Shown: positions 1 to 8,828, numbered from the stretch's first letter. The stretch: 64,000 nt of DNA from Catellatospora paridis (GCF_009720365.1 NZ_ML769312.1:992001-1056000), one strand, 5' to 3'. A program made the numbers and translations. Notes: generated by a model not told the origin, from the letters alone.

Positions 1-1287
1 GCGCACACCCCCGACAACGAGTCCCTCGTCCGCCGGATCCTCGCCTCCGCGAGCCTGGGCCGCGACGCCAAGCCGTCGTCCGACAGCCTGCTCACCACCG
101 CGACGGCGACCGGGGCCGCCACCGCCGCGGCGCCGCTGGCGGCGGCCGGGCCGCAGCCGGGCGTGTACACCGGCAAGGGCTTCGACACCTGCGCCGCCCC
201 GTCCCAGTCGACCATGAACGCCTGGCGCAACAGCTCGCCATACCGGGCCGTCGGCATCTACATCAGCGGCGCGAGCCGGTCGTGCTCCCAGCCGAACCTG
301 ACCGCAAACTGGGTGACCAACCAGACCAACAACGGCTGGCGGCTCATCTCCATCGAGCTGGGCCGGCAGGCCCCCTGCGGCACCCGGCTGCCGAAGATGT
401 CCGCCGACCCCGCCACCGCGCGTTCCCAGGGCGTCACGGCCGCCAACAGTGCAGTGAGCGCCGCGCAGGCGCTGGGCATCCCCGCCGGCAGCGCGATCTA
501 CAACGACATCGAGCAGTATCCGTCGAACGCCTCGTGCAAGGCTGCCGTCCTGTCGTTCCTGTCCGGCTGGACGGAGCAGCTGCACGTGCGCGGGTACCTG
601 TCCGGCATGTACTCCAGCGGGTCCTCCGGCGTGACCGACGTCTGCAGCGCCTACCACGACTCCAACTACACCCGGCTCGACCACCTCTGGATCGCGTGGT
701 GGAACGGCGTGGCCGACACCGACGCCGGCCCGTACTGCGACGCGTCCTACTACACCAACCACCGGCGGCTGCACCAGTACGTCGGCGAGGTGCTGGAGAC
801 CTGGGGCGGGGTGCAGATCAACATCGACCGCAACTACCTCGACGTGTCGACGAGCGTCTCGGAGCCACCGCCGACGTCGTGGAGCGCCGTCGTGGACAAC
901 ACGACCGCGGGCGGTTTCACCGCCAGCGCGAACTGGGGCTCCTCGGCGTTCTCCGCCCAGCGCTATGGCACCGACTACCGCTTCGCCGACCCGGTCGCGG
1001 CCAGCGACCCGGCCTGGTACCGGGTGACCATCCCGGAGACCGCGTCGTACGAGGTCGCGGTCTGGTATCCGGCGAACGCCGGCTACAACGACGCGACCCC
1101 GTTCATCGTGGCCACCACCGGTGGCAACCAGACGGTGACCGTGAACCAGCGCGTCAACGGCGGACAATGGATCTCGCTGGGCGTCTTCACCCTCGCCGCC
1201 GGCACCGGCGACAAGGTCGGCGTGAGCCGGTGGACCACCGGCACCGGCTACGTCATCGCCGACGCCGTGCGCTTCACCCGCGTCTAG
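1..1287 (+). CDS. Secreted DUF1906 (glycoside hydrolase-like) protein with golvesin-type C-terminal domain, 5' end cut off
   Basis: The frame is open from the first base, so the start and any signal peptide lie outside the window; 428 residues are visible. After an Ala/Pro-rich linker comes a DUF1906 (Rv2525c-like, TIM-barrel) domain beginning near GKGFDTCAAPS, with the acidic motif IYNDIEQYP and several paired cysteines that suggest an extracellular protein. From about residue 298 a beta-sandwich follows, starting VVDNTTAGGF and ending YVIADAVRFTRV, which matches the golvesin/xanthan-lyase C-terminal type. Family members are cell-wall or polysaccharide-associated and their enzymatic role is mostly unproven. 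A GTG at 163 is in frame but is probably not the real start, because upstream codons continue as a plausible linker. A strong hairpin follows the stop. Confidence 0.85.
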   Translation, partial: AHTPDNESLVRRILASASLGRDAKPSSDSLLTTATATGAATAAAPLAAAGPQPGVYTGKGFDTCAAPSQSTMNAWRNSSPYRAVGIYISGASRSCSQPNLTANWVTNQTNNGWRLISIELGRQAPCGTRLPKMSADPATARSQGVTAANSAVSAAQALGIPAGSAIYNDIEQYPSNASCKAAVLSFLSGWTEQLHVRGYLSGMYSSGSSGVTDVCSAYHDSNYTRLDHLWIAWWNGVADTDAGPYCDASYYTNHRRLHQYVGEVLETWGGVQINIDRNYLDVSTSVSEPPPTSWSAVVDNTTAGGFTASANWGSSAFSAQRYGTDYRFADPVAASDPAWYRVTIPETASYEVAVWYPANAGYNDATPFIVATTGGNQTVTVNQRVNGGQWISLGVFTLAAGTGDKVGVSRWTTGTGYVIADAVRFTRV

Positions 1288-1290
1288 CAA

Positions 1291-1334
1291 GCCGTCCCGG
1301 GGACCCGGTTGCGCGCACGGGTCCCCGGAACGGC
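1291..1334. terminator. Bidirectional hairpin terminator between convergent genes
   Basis: Arms 1291-1307 and 1318-1334 (17 bp, one mismatch, 10-nt loop) lie just after the stop of the DUF1906 gene and before the 3' end of the minus-strand azoreductase. There is no U-tract, as is common for actinomycete terminators. Confidence 0.7.
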
Positions 1335-1354
1335 AGGTCGGGGCAGGCCGCGAC

Positions 1355-2008
1355 TCAGGCCGTCACGCCGACGGCGGGCGACAGGAAGCCCCTGCCCAGA
1401 TTGCGGGCCTGCGCGACGGCCCCGGTCAGGGCCGCCTCGCGCTGGTGCGGGGTGATGTCCATCGGCTGGGCGTGGATGAACCGCACGTCCGTTATGCCGA
1501 CAAACCCGAAGACCGTCCGCAGGTACGGCTCCTGGAAGTCGTACGAGTGCAGGTACGTCCCCGCGGAGTAGTCCGCGCCACGGGAGGTCACGCAGACCAT
1601 CCTCTTCCCGTTGACCATCGGCACGACCTGGCCGGTCTCGTCGTACCGGAACAGGTATCCGGGCTGCACGATGCAGTCGATGTAGTACTTCAGCGCGTAC
1701 GGCACGCCGAAGTTCCACATCGGTGCGGTGATCAGGTAGGCGTCGGCGGAGACGAAGTGCTCGATCAGAGACTCGACCTGCCGCCACGACTCGGCGTGGT
1801 CGCGGTCGATGGGCCTGCCCACCATCAGCGCGTACTTCGCCTCGATGTTGTCGCCCGCCATCGCGGGCAGGTCCTGGCGGTAGAGGTCGACGACGTCGAC
1901 GGTGACATCGCCGGACTGCTCTCGGACACCCTGCAGAAAGGACTCGGAAACACGAAGCGAATGGGATTCGGAACCACGGGGACTGGCGATGACGTGCAGA
2001 ATGCGCAT
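1355..2008 (-). CDS. azoR: FMN-dependent NADH:quinone oxidoreductase / azoreductase
   Basis: This 217-residue protein has the flavodoxin-like fold of the AzoR/NQO family. The N-terminus MRILHVIASPRGSESHSLR is the FMN phosphate-binding loop, and the family motif PMWNFGVPYALKYYID lies mid-protein. Such enzymes reduce quinones and azo compounds with NAD(P)H by two-electron steps in the cytosol. Length is normal for the family (about 200-215). The ATG at 2008 has GAGGGAAC upstream. The gene stands alone and converges on the DUF1906 gene; nothing adjacent points to a specific substrate. Confidence 0.88.
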   Translation of the reverse strand: MRILHVIASPRGSESHSLRVSESFLQGVREQSGDVTVDVVDLYRQDLPAMAGDNIEAKYALMVGRPIDRDHAESWRQVESLIEHFVSADAYLITAPMWNFGVPYALKYYIDCIVQPGYLFRYDETGQVVPMVNGKRMVCVTSRGADYSAGTYLHSYDFQEPYLRTVFGFVGITDVRFIHAQPMDITPHQREAALTGAVAQARNLGRGFLSPAVGVTA

Positions 2009-2222
2009 GGCGTTCCCTCAGCACTCGAAGTGAAGGACAATCTAGCGACAGCCTGCCCGGACATTGCCGATGTGTCGGAAGTCGGCGACCATTCGAGTGA
2101 TTCGCGCCGACCGACGCGAATTCCCTTCACCATAGACTCCGCTCCTATCCGGGCAGTCCCGATCCGACCGCCGGGGCGGACGGCCAGAGCCATGCCCGCC
2201 ACGACCATCGAGGAGCGCACCA

Positions 2223-2726
2223 GTGCAGACTGTCTTCGCCGGGCCGTTCCACGTCCACTACGGGCAGTATTCGCTGTTCGATGGCGACCACGACGCCGGC
2301 CCGGAATGGGAGTCGCTCGAAGCGGGTGGTGTCGGCGTGATCGGGATCGAGGCGGGAAGCGCGCTGCTGCTGACGAAACGGCATACCGGTGATGTGGCAC
2401 TGACGGTGGCGTACGCCGAGGCCGAGCCGGCGCTGGACGAGTCGTACGACGACGTCGTGGAGATCGACTTCGTGGCCGAAGCGCAGTCGTTGCGCCTGAC
2501 GACATGGCACGAGGAGGAGTTCGAGCTGCCAGACCTGCCCGCCGGGCCGGGCAACTACCGGCTGCGCTACCACGGCCGGCAGACCGGGGACCTGGCACCG
2601 GAACCGGCCGGCATGGACGAGATCGTCGACGAGTACCTACTGCAGATCTGGCCCGCGATGCCCAGCCCGTCCCGCGTGGTCAGGTCCACGTCGGGTTGGC
2701 TGGATCGCTGGCTGACCGTGAGCTGA
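2223..2726 (+). CDS. Hypothetical protein, about 167 aa
   Basis: A soluble, acidic 167-residue protein with no signal peptide or membrane segment. It starts at a GTG preceded by a GAGGAG-like site (around 2212). The first part (VFAGPFHVHYGQYSLFD) and the repeated short strands suggest an all-beta N-terminal region; the C-terminus carries YLLQIWPAMP. I do not recognise a characterised family. Single-domain beta proteins ending in a Tyr-Leu-Leu-Gln-Ile-Trp-like motif recur in actinobacterial genomes near immunity or housekeeping genes, but function is not assigned here. It is transcribed away from azoR, with a 214-bp intergenic region carrying both promoters. Confidence 0.65.
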   Translation: MQTVFAGPFHVHYGQYSLFDGDHDAGPEWESLEAGGVGVIGIEAGSALLLTKRHTGDVALTVAYAEAEPALDESYDDVVEIDFVAEAQSLRLTTWHEEEFELPDLPAGPGNYRLRYHGRQTGDLAPEPAGMDEIVDEYLLQIWPAMPSPSRVVRSTSGWLDRWLTVS

Positions 2727-2851
2727 CCATGATCTGGGACCGACCCTGCACCTCCACGACGTGATGCTGCCCTGCCCGTTCGTGGGCCGCGGGTCACCGC
2801 ACGCCGCACGACGTAGGGTTGGCCCGAGATCACCATGGAGAGGTACCCGAC

Positions 2852-3622
2852 ATGAGCAGTTTCCTGGTCACCGGTTCCGCGGACGGCATCGGCCTGCACA
2901 CCGCACGCGAGCTGCTGGCGCTCGGGCACCGGGTGGTGCTGCATGCCCGCAACGAGCAGCGGGCCGCGCAGACCCGCGACACCGTGCCGGACGCGGCAGC
3001 GGTGCTGGTCGGCGACGTGTCGTCACTGGCGCAGACCAGGTCCCTGGCCGCCGCGGCGAACGAGCACGGGCCCTACGACGCGGTCATCCACAACGTCGGC
3101 GCGGGCTCGGCGGCCCGGCGGGAGGTCACCGAGGACGGCATCGAGCGCATCTTCGCGGTCAACGTGCTCACGCCGTACCTGCTGACGGCCTTGATGCCGT
3201 TGCCGCAGCGGCTGGTGTACCTGACCTCCGGGCTGGAGGCGGCCGGCCGCGCCGACTTCGACGACCTGCAGTTCGAGCGCAAAGCCTGGGACGGGATGCG
3301 GGCCTACAGCGACTCGAAGATGCACGACGTGCTGCTGGCGTTCGCGGTGGCGCGACTGTACCCGGCCGTGCTCAGCAATGCCGTCGACCCGGGCTGGATC
3401 AAGACCCGGATGGGCGGCCCGAACGCCACCGACTCGCTCGCCGACGGGGCCGAGACACAGGTGTGGCTGGCCACCGCGGAGCTCGCCGAGGTCGGCTTCA
3501 GCGGCCACTACTTCAAGCGCCGGCAGGACCTGCGCGCCAATGCGGCCGCCTACGACATCGCCGCCCAGGATCGCCTCCTGGCCGCCTGCGCCGAACTCAC
3601 CGGCGAGAAGCTCCCCGCCTGA
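2852..3622 (+). CDS. Short-chain dehydrogenase/reductase
   Basis: A 256-residue classical SDR with Rossmann fold. Visible motifs are the cofactor loop TGSADGIG at the N-terminus, a central Ser (YLTSGLEAAG) and the catalytic YSDSK (Y-x-x-x-K). The usual NNAG is replaced by NVGAG. The ATG at 2852 is chosen because GGAGAGG lies 9 bases upstream; an in-frame earlier start would add residues with no SDR similarity. Substrate is not predictable. It converges on the Gfo/Idh gene across a hairpin-rich 96-bp spacer. Confidence 0.85.
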   Translation: MSSFLVTGSADGIGLHTARELLALGHRVVLHARNEQRAAQTRDTVPDAAAVLVGDVSSLAQTRSLAAAANEHGPYDAVIHNVGAGSAARREVTEDGIERIFAVNVLTPYLLTALMPLPQRLVYLTSGLEAAGRADFDDLQFERKAWDGMRAYSDSKMHDVLLAFAVARLYPAVLSNAVDPGWIKTRMGGPNATDSLADGAETQVWLATAELAEVGFSGHYFKRRQDLRANAAAYDIAAQDRLLAACAELTGEKLPA

Positions 3623-3635
3623 CCCCGCCGCGCTC

Positions 3636-3715
3636 CCGCAGTTTCGGGGAAAGCGCACGCCGGCCGCTCCGGGTTCCTGCGGTTTCGGCGAACCTGCGGG
3701 AACCGGAGCGGCGCG
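3636..3715. terminator. Hairpin-rich convergent 3' region with a repeat-family B motif
   Basis: Two structures lie between the stops of the SDR and the Gfo/Idh gene. CCGCAGTTTCGGGGAAA begins at 3636 and resembles the elements at 20662 and 20703. A larger hairpin runs from about 3662 to 3712, with GC-rich arms around GCCGCTCCGG and CCGGAGCGGC and one bulge. It probably ends transcription from both sides. Confidence 0.55.
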
Positions 3716-3718
3716 TGA

Positions 3719-4798
3719 TCACTGCCAGGGTTCGACGCCCACGTCGACGGTGTGGCCGGTGCGGGCGGACTCGTCGATGGCAAGGCTGATCAGGTGGTCC
3801 TGGCAGGCCTGTGCCAGCGGGTAGGGGGCTTCGGCCGCGCCGCGCGCCCACCGGCCGGTCGACTCCAGGATGGTCGCGATCGCGATCTCCTCGTCGGACA
3901 GCCGTACGCCCGCGTAGGGGTTGATGTAGACCACCGAGCCGTCGAAGCTGATGTGGTCCAGGTCGAAGCCTTCGAGGTTGAGGTCGCGGCCGGTCTGGCG
4001 GCGGCGCAGCTCCGACTCGACGATCGTCCGGGTGCCCTGCAGCCGCACCACCCGGTCGTCGACCAGCTCGCCGAGGCTGCCCCGGACCAGGATGCGCCGG
4101 GTGCGCAGCTGGTTCCACCACTGGTTGTCGGTGAAGTCGTACAGCCCGCTCCGGCCGCCGAAGTCGATGGTGGCCAGGGTGTTCACGGCGGGCTTCGGGG
4201 TGGCGTCGTCGCGCCAGCCGGCCGGGCTCATCGGGTCGGCCAGCGGAGCGGTGAAGGTGCGGGCGTGCACGCTCGCCGGGCCCATGCCGACCTCCAGCAT
4301 GCCGCGCAGCATCGACACCGCGTGGTAGCCGTGCGTGGACGACACCTGGGCCGAGGTCGGCTCGCCGATGACGCCGGAGCGCAGCACCGCCAGCCGGGCC
4401 GCGTGGTCGGGCAGCAGCAGGTACTGCTCGGCGACCTGGACCTTCTCGGCCTTGCCGACCTGTCCCCAGAGCTTGCGCAGCCCGTCGAGGTCGGGCGCGG
4501 GCGGGGTCTCCGACAGCACCGGCAGACCGCGTTCCACCAGCGTCTCGACCAGGCCGGGGTTCACGCCCCACGGCACCGAGGTGATGACGTACTCGGGGTC
4601 ACCGGTGCGCAGCAGCTCGTCGAGGTCCTGGGTGACGGGCAGCCGCCAGCGCCCGGCCACCTCGGCGGCGGCCTCGACGGAGCGGGTCATCACGCCGGTA
4701 ACCGTGAAGCGCTCGGGCATCAGCTCGGCCAGTTTGAAGAAGAACTGCGCACGCCAGCCGCGCCCGACGACGGCATACCTGATCGGGTTGTGAGTCAC
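3719..4798 (-). CDS. Gfo/Idh/MocA family oxidoreductase
   Basis: A 359-residue NAD(P)-dependent oxidoreductase of the Gfo/Idh/MocA type. The N-terminus RYAVVGRGWRAQFFFKLA is the dinucleotide-binding beta-alpha-beta unit. The usual EKP triad after the second strand region is degenerate here (SETPPAP), so the catalytic lysine may be missing or displaced. The C-terminal alpha/beta domain is complete. The GTG at 4798 is chosen because the fold begins there; the open frame extends far upstream, but that extension is Arg/Pro-rich and lacks any domain. It is divergent from the two-component system, so both may read the palindrome at 5105. Sugar or inositol derivatives are usual substrates of the family. 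Confidence 0.82.
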   Translation of the reverse strand: MTHNPIRYAVVGRGWRAQFFFKLAELMPERFTVTGVMTRSVEAAAEVAGRWRLPVTQDLDELLRTGDPEYVITSVPWGVNPGLVETLVERGLPVLSETPPAPDLDGLRKLWGQVGKAEKVQVAEQYLLLPDHAARLAVLRSGVIGEPTSAQVSSTHGYHAVSMLRGMLEVGMGPASVHARTFTAPLADPMSPAGWRDDATPKPAVNTLATIDFGGRSGLYDFTDNQWWNQLRTRRILVRGSLGELVDDRVVRLQGTRTIVESELRRRQTGRDLNLEGFDLDHISFDGSVVYINPYAGVRLSDEEIAIATILESTGRWARGAAEAPYPLAQACQDHLISLAIDESARTGHTVDVGVEPWQ

Positions 4799-4868
4799 CG
4801 GCAAACCGTAGCCCGCCCGGGAGCAACGCGGAACAGACCTCAGACGCACAGGCAGGCTGATCCTCGGA

Positions 4869-4921
4869 GTGCCGGGCGGCCGGGCGCATGACACACCATG
4901 CTCCGCCCAGCCGCCCGGCAC
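4869..4921. repeat. Long GC-rich hairpin in divergent promoter region
   Basis: Outer arms GTGCCGGGCGGC (4869-4880) and GCCGCCCGGCAC (4910-4921) pair perfectly, and inner GGGCG/CGCCC and CATG/CATG pairs extend the stem. It lies 70 bp upstream of the Gfo/Idh start, an unusual place for a terminator. Confidence 0.6.
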
Positions 4922-5104
4922 ACTCGGCGGTCGCCGCAGCGGCACGGCGCGCGACGACCTCCGGGACGGCCGTCGCCAGACCCCACCGACGGGCACGGAC
5001 GACGGCCTGGCACGCCCACGGCCTTCTCCCCCGGCCGGACGGGCGCACGTCCGCACACCGGCACGCGCGCGCCGTGGCACCGGCGGCGGCATGCCGATCA
5101 ATCG

Positions 5105-5121
5105 TTAAGAAACTTTCTTAA
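5105..5121. promoter_or_regulatory. Operator-like palindrome TTAAGAAACTTTCTTAA
   Basis: A perfect 8-bp inverted repeat with a one-base centre lies 131 bp upstream of the response regulator. TTAnGAAAnTTTCnTAA-type palindromes are typical targets of LacI or ROK sugar regulators in actinobacteria (general knowledge). A ROK regulator is encoded at 24194, and a degenerate version precedes the chitinase gene at 26747. Confidence 0.5.
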
Positions 5122-5252
5122 AGACGTTTCGAGTCAACCACCGGCGCTGATCCAAGTCAAGGCATCTGTCAATGAACACCGGCCCCGTTGGCGCGCGGGT
5201 GCGGCCGTGACGCATCATCGAAGGCCACATGGGCGTGGAGGGGAGGTCAGGC

Positions 5253-5909
5253 GTGCGGATCCTGCTGGTCGAGGACGACCTGCGCGTCGCCACGGCGATG
5301 AGCGCCGCGCTGACCCGCCGCGGGTACGACGTCGAGCACGCCGCCACCGCCGCCGCGGCCCTGTCCGCCGCGCCCTGCGACCTGGTGCTGCTCGACCTGT
5401 CCCTGCCCGACGGCGACGGCCTCGACGTGTGCCGCACCCTGCGTAGTCGCAGCCCCCAGCTGGGCATCATCGCGGTCACCGCCCGCGGCGAGGAGCGCGA
5501 CCGGGTGGTCGGGCTGCGCGTCGGCGCGGACGACTACGTGGTCAAGCCGTTCTCGATGGTCGAGCTGCAGGCGCGCATCGAGGCGGTACTGCGGCGGGCG
5601 GCGTACGCCTCCCCCGAGCTGATGGTGATCGTCGCCGGGCGGGTGCGCATCGACGTGCCCGCCCGCGCCGTCAGCGTCGACGGCAACGACGTCGCGCTGA
5701 CCCGCAAGGAGTTCGACATCCTGCTGTCGCTGGCCCGCCACCCCGGCCTGGTCATCACCCGCGACCGCATCCTGCTCGACGCCTGGCAGACCACCTGGGT
5801 CGCCCGGCACACCGTCGAGGTGCACGTCGGCTCGCTGCGCGGCAAGCTCGGCGACCCGCGCCTCATCGAGTCGGTGCGCGGCGTCGGCTACCGGCTGCGC
5901 AGCGAGTAG
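5253..5909 (+). CDS. OmpR-family two-component response regulator
   Basis: A 218-residue regulator. The receiver domain (1-115) has the acidic pair in VEDD, the phospho-acceptor Asp in LVLLDLSLPDGDG and the conserved Lys in YVVKPF. The C-terminal winged helix (about 125-217) ends SVRGVGYRLRSE. The GTG at 5253 is preferred over the ATG at 5229 because GGAGGGGAGG lies just upstream and the domain starts directly. The kinase gene follows after 2 bp, so the two are translationally linked. The nearby TAXI gene suggests a TctD-like role in sensing organic acids, which is inference. Confidence 0.9.
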   Translation: MRILLVEDDLRVATAMSAALTRRGYDVEHAATAAAALSAAPCDLVLLDLSLPDGDGLDVCRTLRSRSPQLGIIAVTARGEERDRVVGLRVGADDYVVKPFSMVELQARIEAVLRRAAYASPELMVIVAGRVRIDVPARAVSVDGNDVALTRKEFDILLSLARHPGLVITRDRILLDAWQTTWVARHTVEVHVGSLRGKLGDPRLIESVRGVGYRLRSE

Positions 5910-5911
5910 CC

Positions 5912-7294
5912 GTGCGCCGACGCCTGGCCGCCAGCTACCTCCTGCTGATGACGCTGGTCCTGCTCGCCCTGGAGATCCCGCTGGCCCTCACCCTGGCCAG
6001 CCGCGAGTCCGACCTGGTCCGCGCCGACCGGCTCGCCGACGCGACCCGCTTCGCCGCACTGGCCCGCCCCGGCCTGCGCACCGACACCGTCGGCACGGTG
6101 CGCGACGAGCTGACCCGCTACGACGAGCTGTACGGCATCGGCGCGGCCGTGCTCGACCGCGACCGGCACACCTTCGTCCGCTCGCTGAGCTACCACCTCG
6201 AACCCGCCCGGAGCGAGGCGGCCGTGCGCGCCGCGCTGGCCGGGCAGCAGTACAGCTCGGCCGAGTCGGTCCTGCCCTGGACCGGTGAGCCGATCGTGGT
6301 CGCCGTGCCGGTCAACGACAACGGCGAGGTGCTCGGCATGGTGGTCATCGTGTCGCCCGCCGACCGGGTCCGGGACGCGGTCACGTTCTGGTGGCTGGCG
6401 CTGGGCGGCATCGGCCTGCTCGCCGCGCTGGCCTGCGTGCTCACCGCGCGCAGCCTGGCCAACTGGGTGCTGCGCCCGGTTACCGTGCTCGACGCGATGA
6501 CCCACGAGGTCGCCGCCGGCGACGGCAACACGCGCATCTCCGACCAGGCCGGGCCGCCCGAACTGCGCCGGCTCACGCGCAGCTTCAACGACATGGCGTA
6601 CGCCGTGGCCGACGCGATGGAACGCCAGCGCGCCTTCGTCGCCCACGCCAGCCACCAGTTGCGCAACCCGCTCACCGCGCTGCGGCTGCGCGTCGAGGAA
6701 CTCGGGCCGAGCCTGGCCGACGACGACGGCCGCAGTGAGCACCGGCTCGCCCTGGAGGAGACCGACCGCCTCGCCACCGTGCTCGACGGTCTGCTGACCC
6801 TGGCCCGCGCCGAACGCGGCCGGCACCAGCTGGTCACCATCGACGCGGTCGCGGTCGCCGAGTCCCGGGTCGCGGCGTGGGAGCCGCTGGCCCGTCACCA
6901 CGCCACCACGCTGACGCTGACCGTCGGGCTGCCGGTGGCGCTGGTGCAGGTCGTGCCGACCGCCCTCGACCAGACGCTCGACGCGCTGATCGACAACGCG
7001 GTGAAGTTCAGCGGTCCAGGTGGCCGGGTCGAGGTGGAGGTGCGCGCCGCCGACGAAGGGATCGCGGTGCATGTGCGCGACGACGGCCCCGGCATGACCG
7101 ACGCCCAGCTCGACCAGGCCACCGAGCGGTTCTGGCGGGCCCCGGACGCGCAGAACATCGACGGCTCCGGCCTGGGCCTGACCATCGCGGCCGTGCTCGT
7201 CGACGCGTCCGGCGGCAGGCTCGCGATGACCCATGCCGACCAGCGCGGCCTGGACGCCCGCGTCTGGCTACGCGGCCTGGATGCCCCGGCCTAA
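5912..7294 (+). CDS. Sensor histidine kinase (TctE-like architecture)
   Basis: A 460-residue membrane kinase. TM1 is near residues 7-27 (LLLMTLVLLALEIPLALTLA), an extracytoplasmic sensor spans about 30-155, and TM2 is near 160-180. HAMP follows, then a dimerisation/phospho-acceptor helix (ASHQLRNPLTAL, His near 247) and an ATPase domain with LIDNAVKFS (N box), VRDDGPGM (G1) and GSGLGLTIA (G2). It sits 2 bp after its response regulator. Its stop codon overlaps the stop of the convergent TAXI protein gene by 4 bp, which ties the two units physically. Confidence 0.92.
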   Translation: MRRRLAASYLLLMTLVLLALEIPLALTLASRESDLVRADRLADATRFAALARPGLRTDTVGTVRDELTRYDELYGIGAAVLDRDRHTFVRSLSYHLEPARSEAAVRAALAGQQYSSAESVLPWTGEPIVVAVPVNDNGEVLGMVVIVSPADRVRDAVTFWWLALGGIGLLAALACVLTARSLANWVLRPVTVLDAMTHEVAAGDGNTRISDQAGPPELRRLTRSFNDMAYAVADAMERQRAFVAHASHQLRNPLTALRLRVEELGPSLADDDGRSEHRLALEETDRLATVLDGLLTLARAERGRHQLVTIDAVAVAESRVAAWEPLARHHATTLTLTVGLPVALVQVVPTALDQTLDALIDNAVKFSGPGGRVEVEVRAADEGIAVHVRDDGPGMTDAQLDQATERFWRAPDAQNIDGSGLGLTIAAVLVDASGGRLAMTHADQRGLDARVWLRGLDAPA

Positions 7295-8214
7295 GGCTTG
7301 ATCGACTGGTAGTAGCGGGCCGCGCCCGGGTGCAGGGGCAGCGGCGCGGTCGCGATGGCCGACTGCGGGTTGAGCCGCCCGGCGGCCGGATGGGCGACGC
7401 CGAGTTCGTCGCGGTACTGCATGAGCAGGCGGGTCAGCTCGTAGACCAGGTCGTCGGGCATGTTCTCGCTGACGACGAGGTAGTTCGGGTCGGCGACGGT
7501 GCTGATCGGGTCGAGGCCGTACACCGAGAACGGGATGTCGCGACTGACGTAAACCTCGCTGTAGCGCACGCGCAGCGGCTCGGTCCACTCGCCGAGTTCG
7601 ACCAGCCGTATCGGCATCGCGTCGACCAGCTGCTCCACCGCTTTCACCGGCGGGCCGCCGGAGAAGAAGAACGCGTCGATCTCGCCCTTGCTCAGCGCTT
7701 CGGCCGACGCGTCCAGGCCGAGTTCGCTGACCTTCACCTGGTCGCCGGCCAGGTCGGCGACGTCGAGCAGGCGGTTCGCCGTGATCGCGGTGCCGGAGCC
7801 GGGTGCGCCGACCGAGACGGTGCGGCCGCGCAGGTCGGCGAGGCGGCGCACCGGGCCGTCGGCGCGTGTCACGAGGTGGAGCAGGTCGTCGTAGACGCGG
7901 GCCACGGCGCGGACCTGGTTGCCGGTGGTGGGCAGGATGTCGGCCTGGGTGAAGCCGAGCTGCACCCGCCCGCCGCCGACGAGCTTGACGTTCTCCGCCG
8001 AGGCCGTGGTCACCAGGACGTTCGCGTGCACGTGTGGCAGCTCGCGGTTGATGATCGCCGCGTACGCCTGCCCGAAGACGTAGTAGACGCCGGTGCGGCT
8101 GCCGGTCGCGATGTCGAGGCGTACCGGCTCGGGCTTGGGCTCGGTGCACGCGGCCATGCCGAGCAGGACCGCCACGACCAGCGCGGCGGCCGACGGCACT
8201 CGCACACGGACCAC
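7291..8214 (-). CDS. TAXI-family TRAP solute-binding lipoprotein
   Basis: A 307-residue protein of the TAXI (TRAP-associated extracytoplasmic immunogenic) family. The N-terminus has a short basic stretch, a hydrophobic segment and a lipobox-like MAAC, so it is probably a lipoprotein on the outer membrane face. Family motifs include IATGSRTGVYYVFGQAYAAI and the binding segment FTQADILPTTGNQV. These proteins bind organic acids or amino acids for TRAP transporters. No TRAP membrane subunit (DctQM) is encoded nearby, so it may act as a sensor partner for the adjacent kinase. The GTG at 8214 is chosen to start at the signal peptide; an ATG at 8244 would add ten residues. Confidence 0.85.
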   Translation of the reverse strand: MVRVRVPSAAALVVAVLLGMAACTEPKPEPVRLDIATGSRTGVYYVFGQAYAAIINRELPHVHANVLVTTASAENVKLVGGGRVQLGFTQADILPTTGNQVRAVARVYDDLLHLVTRADGPVRRLADLRGRTVSVGAPGSGTAITANRLLDVADLAGDQVKVSELGLDASAEALSKGEIDAFFFSGGPPVKAVEQLVDAMPIRLVELGEWTEPLRVRYSEVYVSRDIPFSVYGLDPISTVADPNYLVVSENMPDDLVYELTRLLMQYRDELGVAHPAAGRLNPQSAIATAPLPLHPGAARYYQSIKP

Positions 8215-8308
8215 GGCGCAGAACCTACCCGACGCGCCCCGCATACCGCCGTGGCGCGCACCGCGGCCACGTCCGTCTCGGCCCGGGGAATCGCCCCGAC
8301 GAGCCGCG

Positions 8309-8683
8309 TCAGTCGCCGTCACCGGCCAGGTCCCGGGCCTTGGCCTCCTGCTCGGCGTCGAAGCCGGAGATGCCGGTGTCACGGAACTGCTCGGCCTGGT
8401 CGTTGATCCAGCGGGTGTGTGCCTCCCAGGCCGACTGGCGGGTCATGCCCAGCGCGGCGCCGATCTGCGCCCAGGACGCCCCGGCGCTGCGCGCGCCGCG
8501 CACCGACAGCTGCCGGCCGTAACCGGCCTTCCGGATGATCAGCTCCCCGAGCGCCAGCAGTTGGAGTGATTCATCGGCGCTGAGGCCCGCCTCGCCGAGG
8601 GCCTCGCGCATGCGCAGATCGTTGAAGCGGGTGACGGCCGTCTGGAGGGTGTGCTCGCGTTCGAGCTCGTCAGGGGTGGTCAT
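8309..8683 (-). CDS. Small helix-turn-helix protein, 124 aa
   Basis: A soluble 124-residue protein. The centre reads ARSAGASWAQIGAALGMTRQ, a sigma-like helix-turn-helix of the kind found in short actinobacterial DNA-binding proteins; the N- and C-terminal thirds are helical and charged. It starts with ATG at 8683. It likely binds DNA, but no target can be named. It is transcribed in the same direction as the TAXI gene and ends 94 bp before its start, so co-transcription is possible. Confidence 0.68.
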   Translation of the reverse strand: MTTPDELEREHTLQTAVTRFNDLRMREALGEAGLSADESLQLLALGELIIRKAGYGRQLSVRGARSAGASWAQIGAALGMTRQSAWEAHTRWINDQAEQFRDTGISGFDAEQEAKARDLAGDGD

Positions 8684-8828
8684 GCCGTCAGGCTAGCCTG
8701 ACAGCGGGCCGACCGGCCCGCCTTTATGCCGAGAGCTGAGCCGACGACCGGCGACCGCCCCGGCTCGCGCGCGAATCGACCCCACCAGACGCGCATCGCA
8801 ATGCCCACAAAACGACCATGGCCCGATG

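Larger units (their letters stand above)
4799..5252. other. Divergent intergenic region with hairpin and palindrome
   Basis: About 450 bp separate the Gfo/Idh start from the response regulator start. I see no convincing gene. It holds the long hairpin at 4869-4921 and the operator-like palindrome at 5105-5121. Confidence 0.6.

Noticed and set aside
5229-5252. An earlier ATG for the response regulator
   Set aside because: It would consume the Shine-Dalgarno sequence of GTG 5253, where the receiver domain begins.
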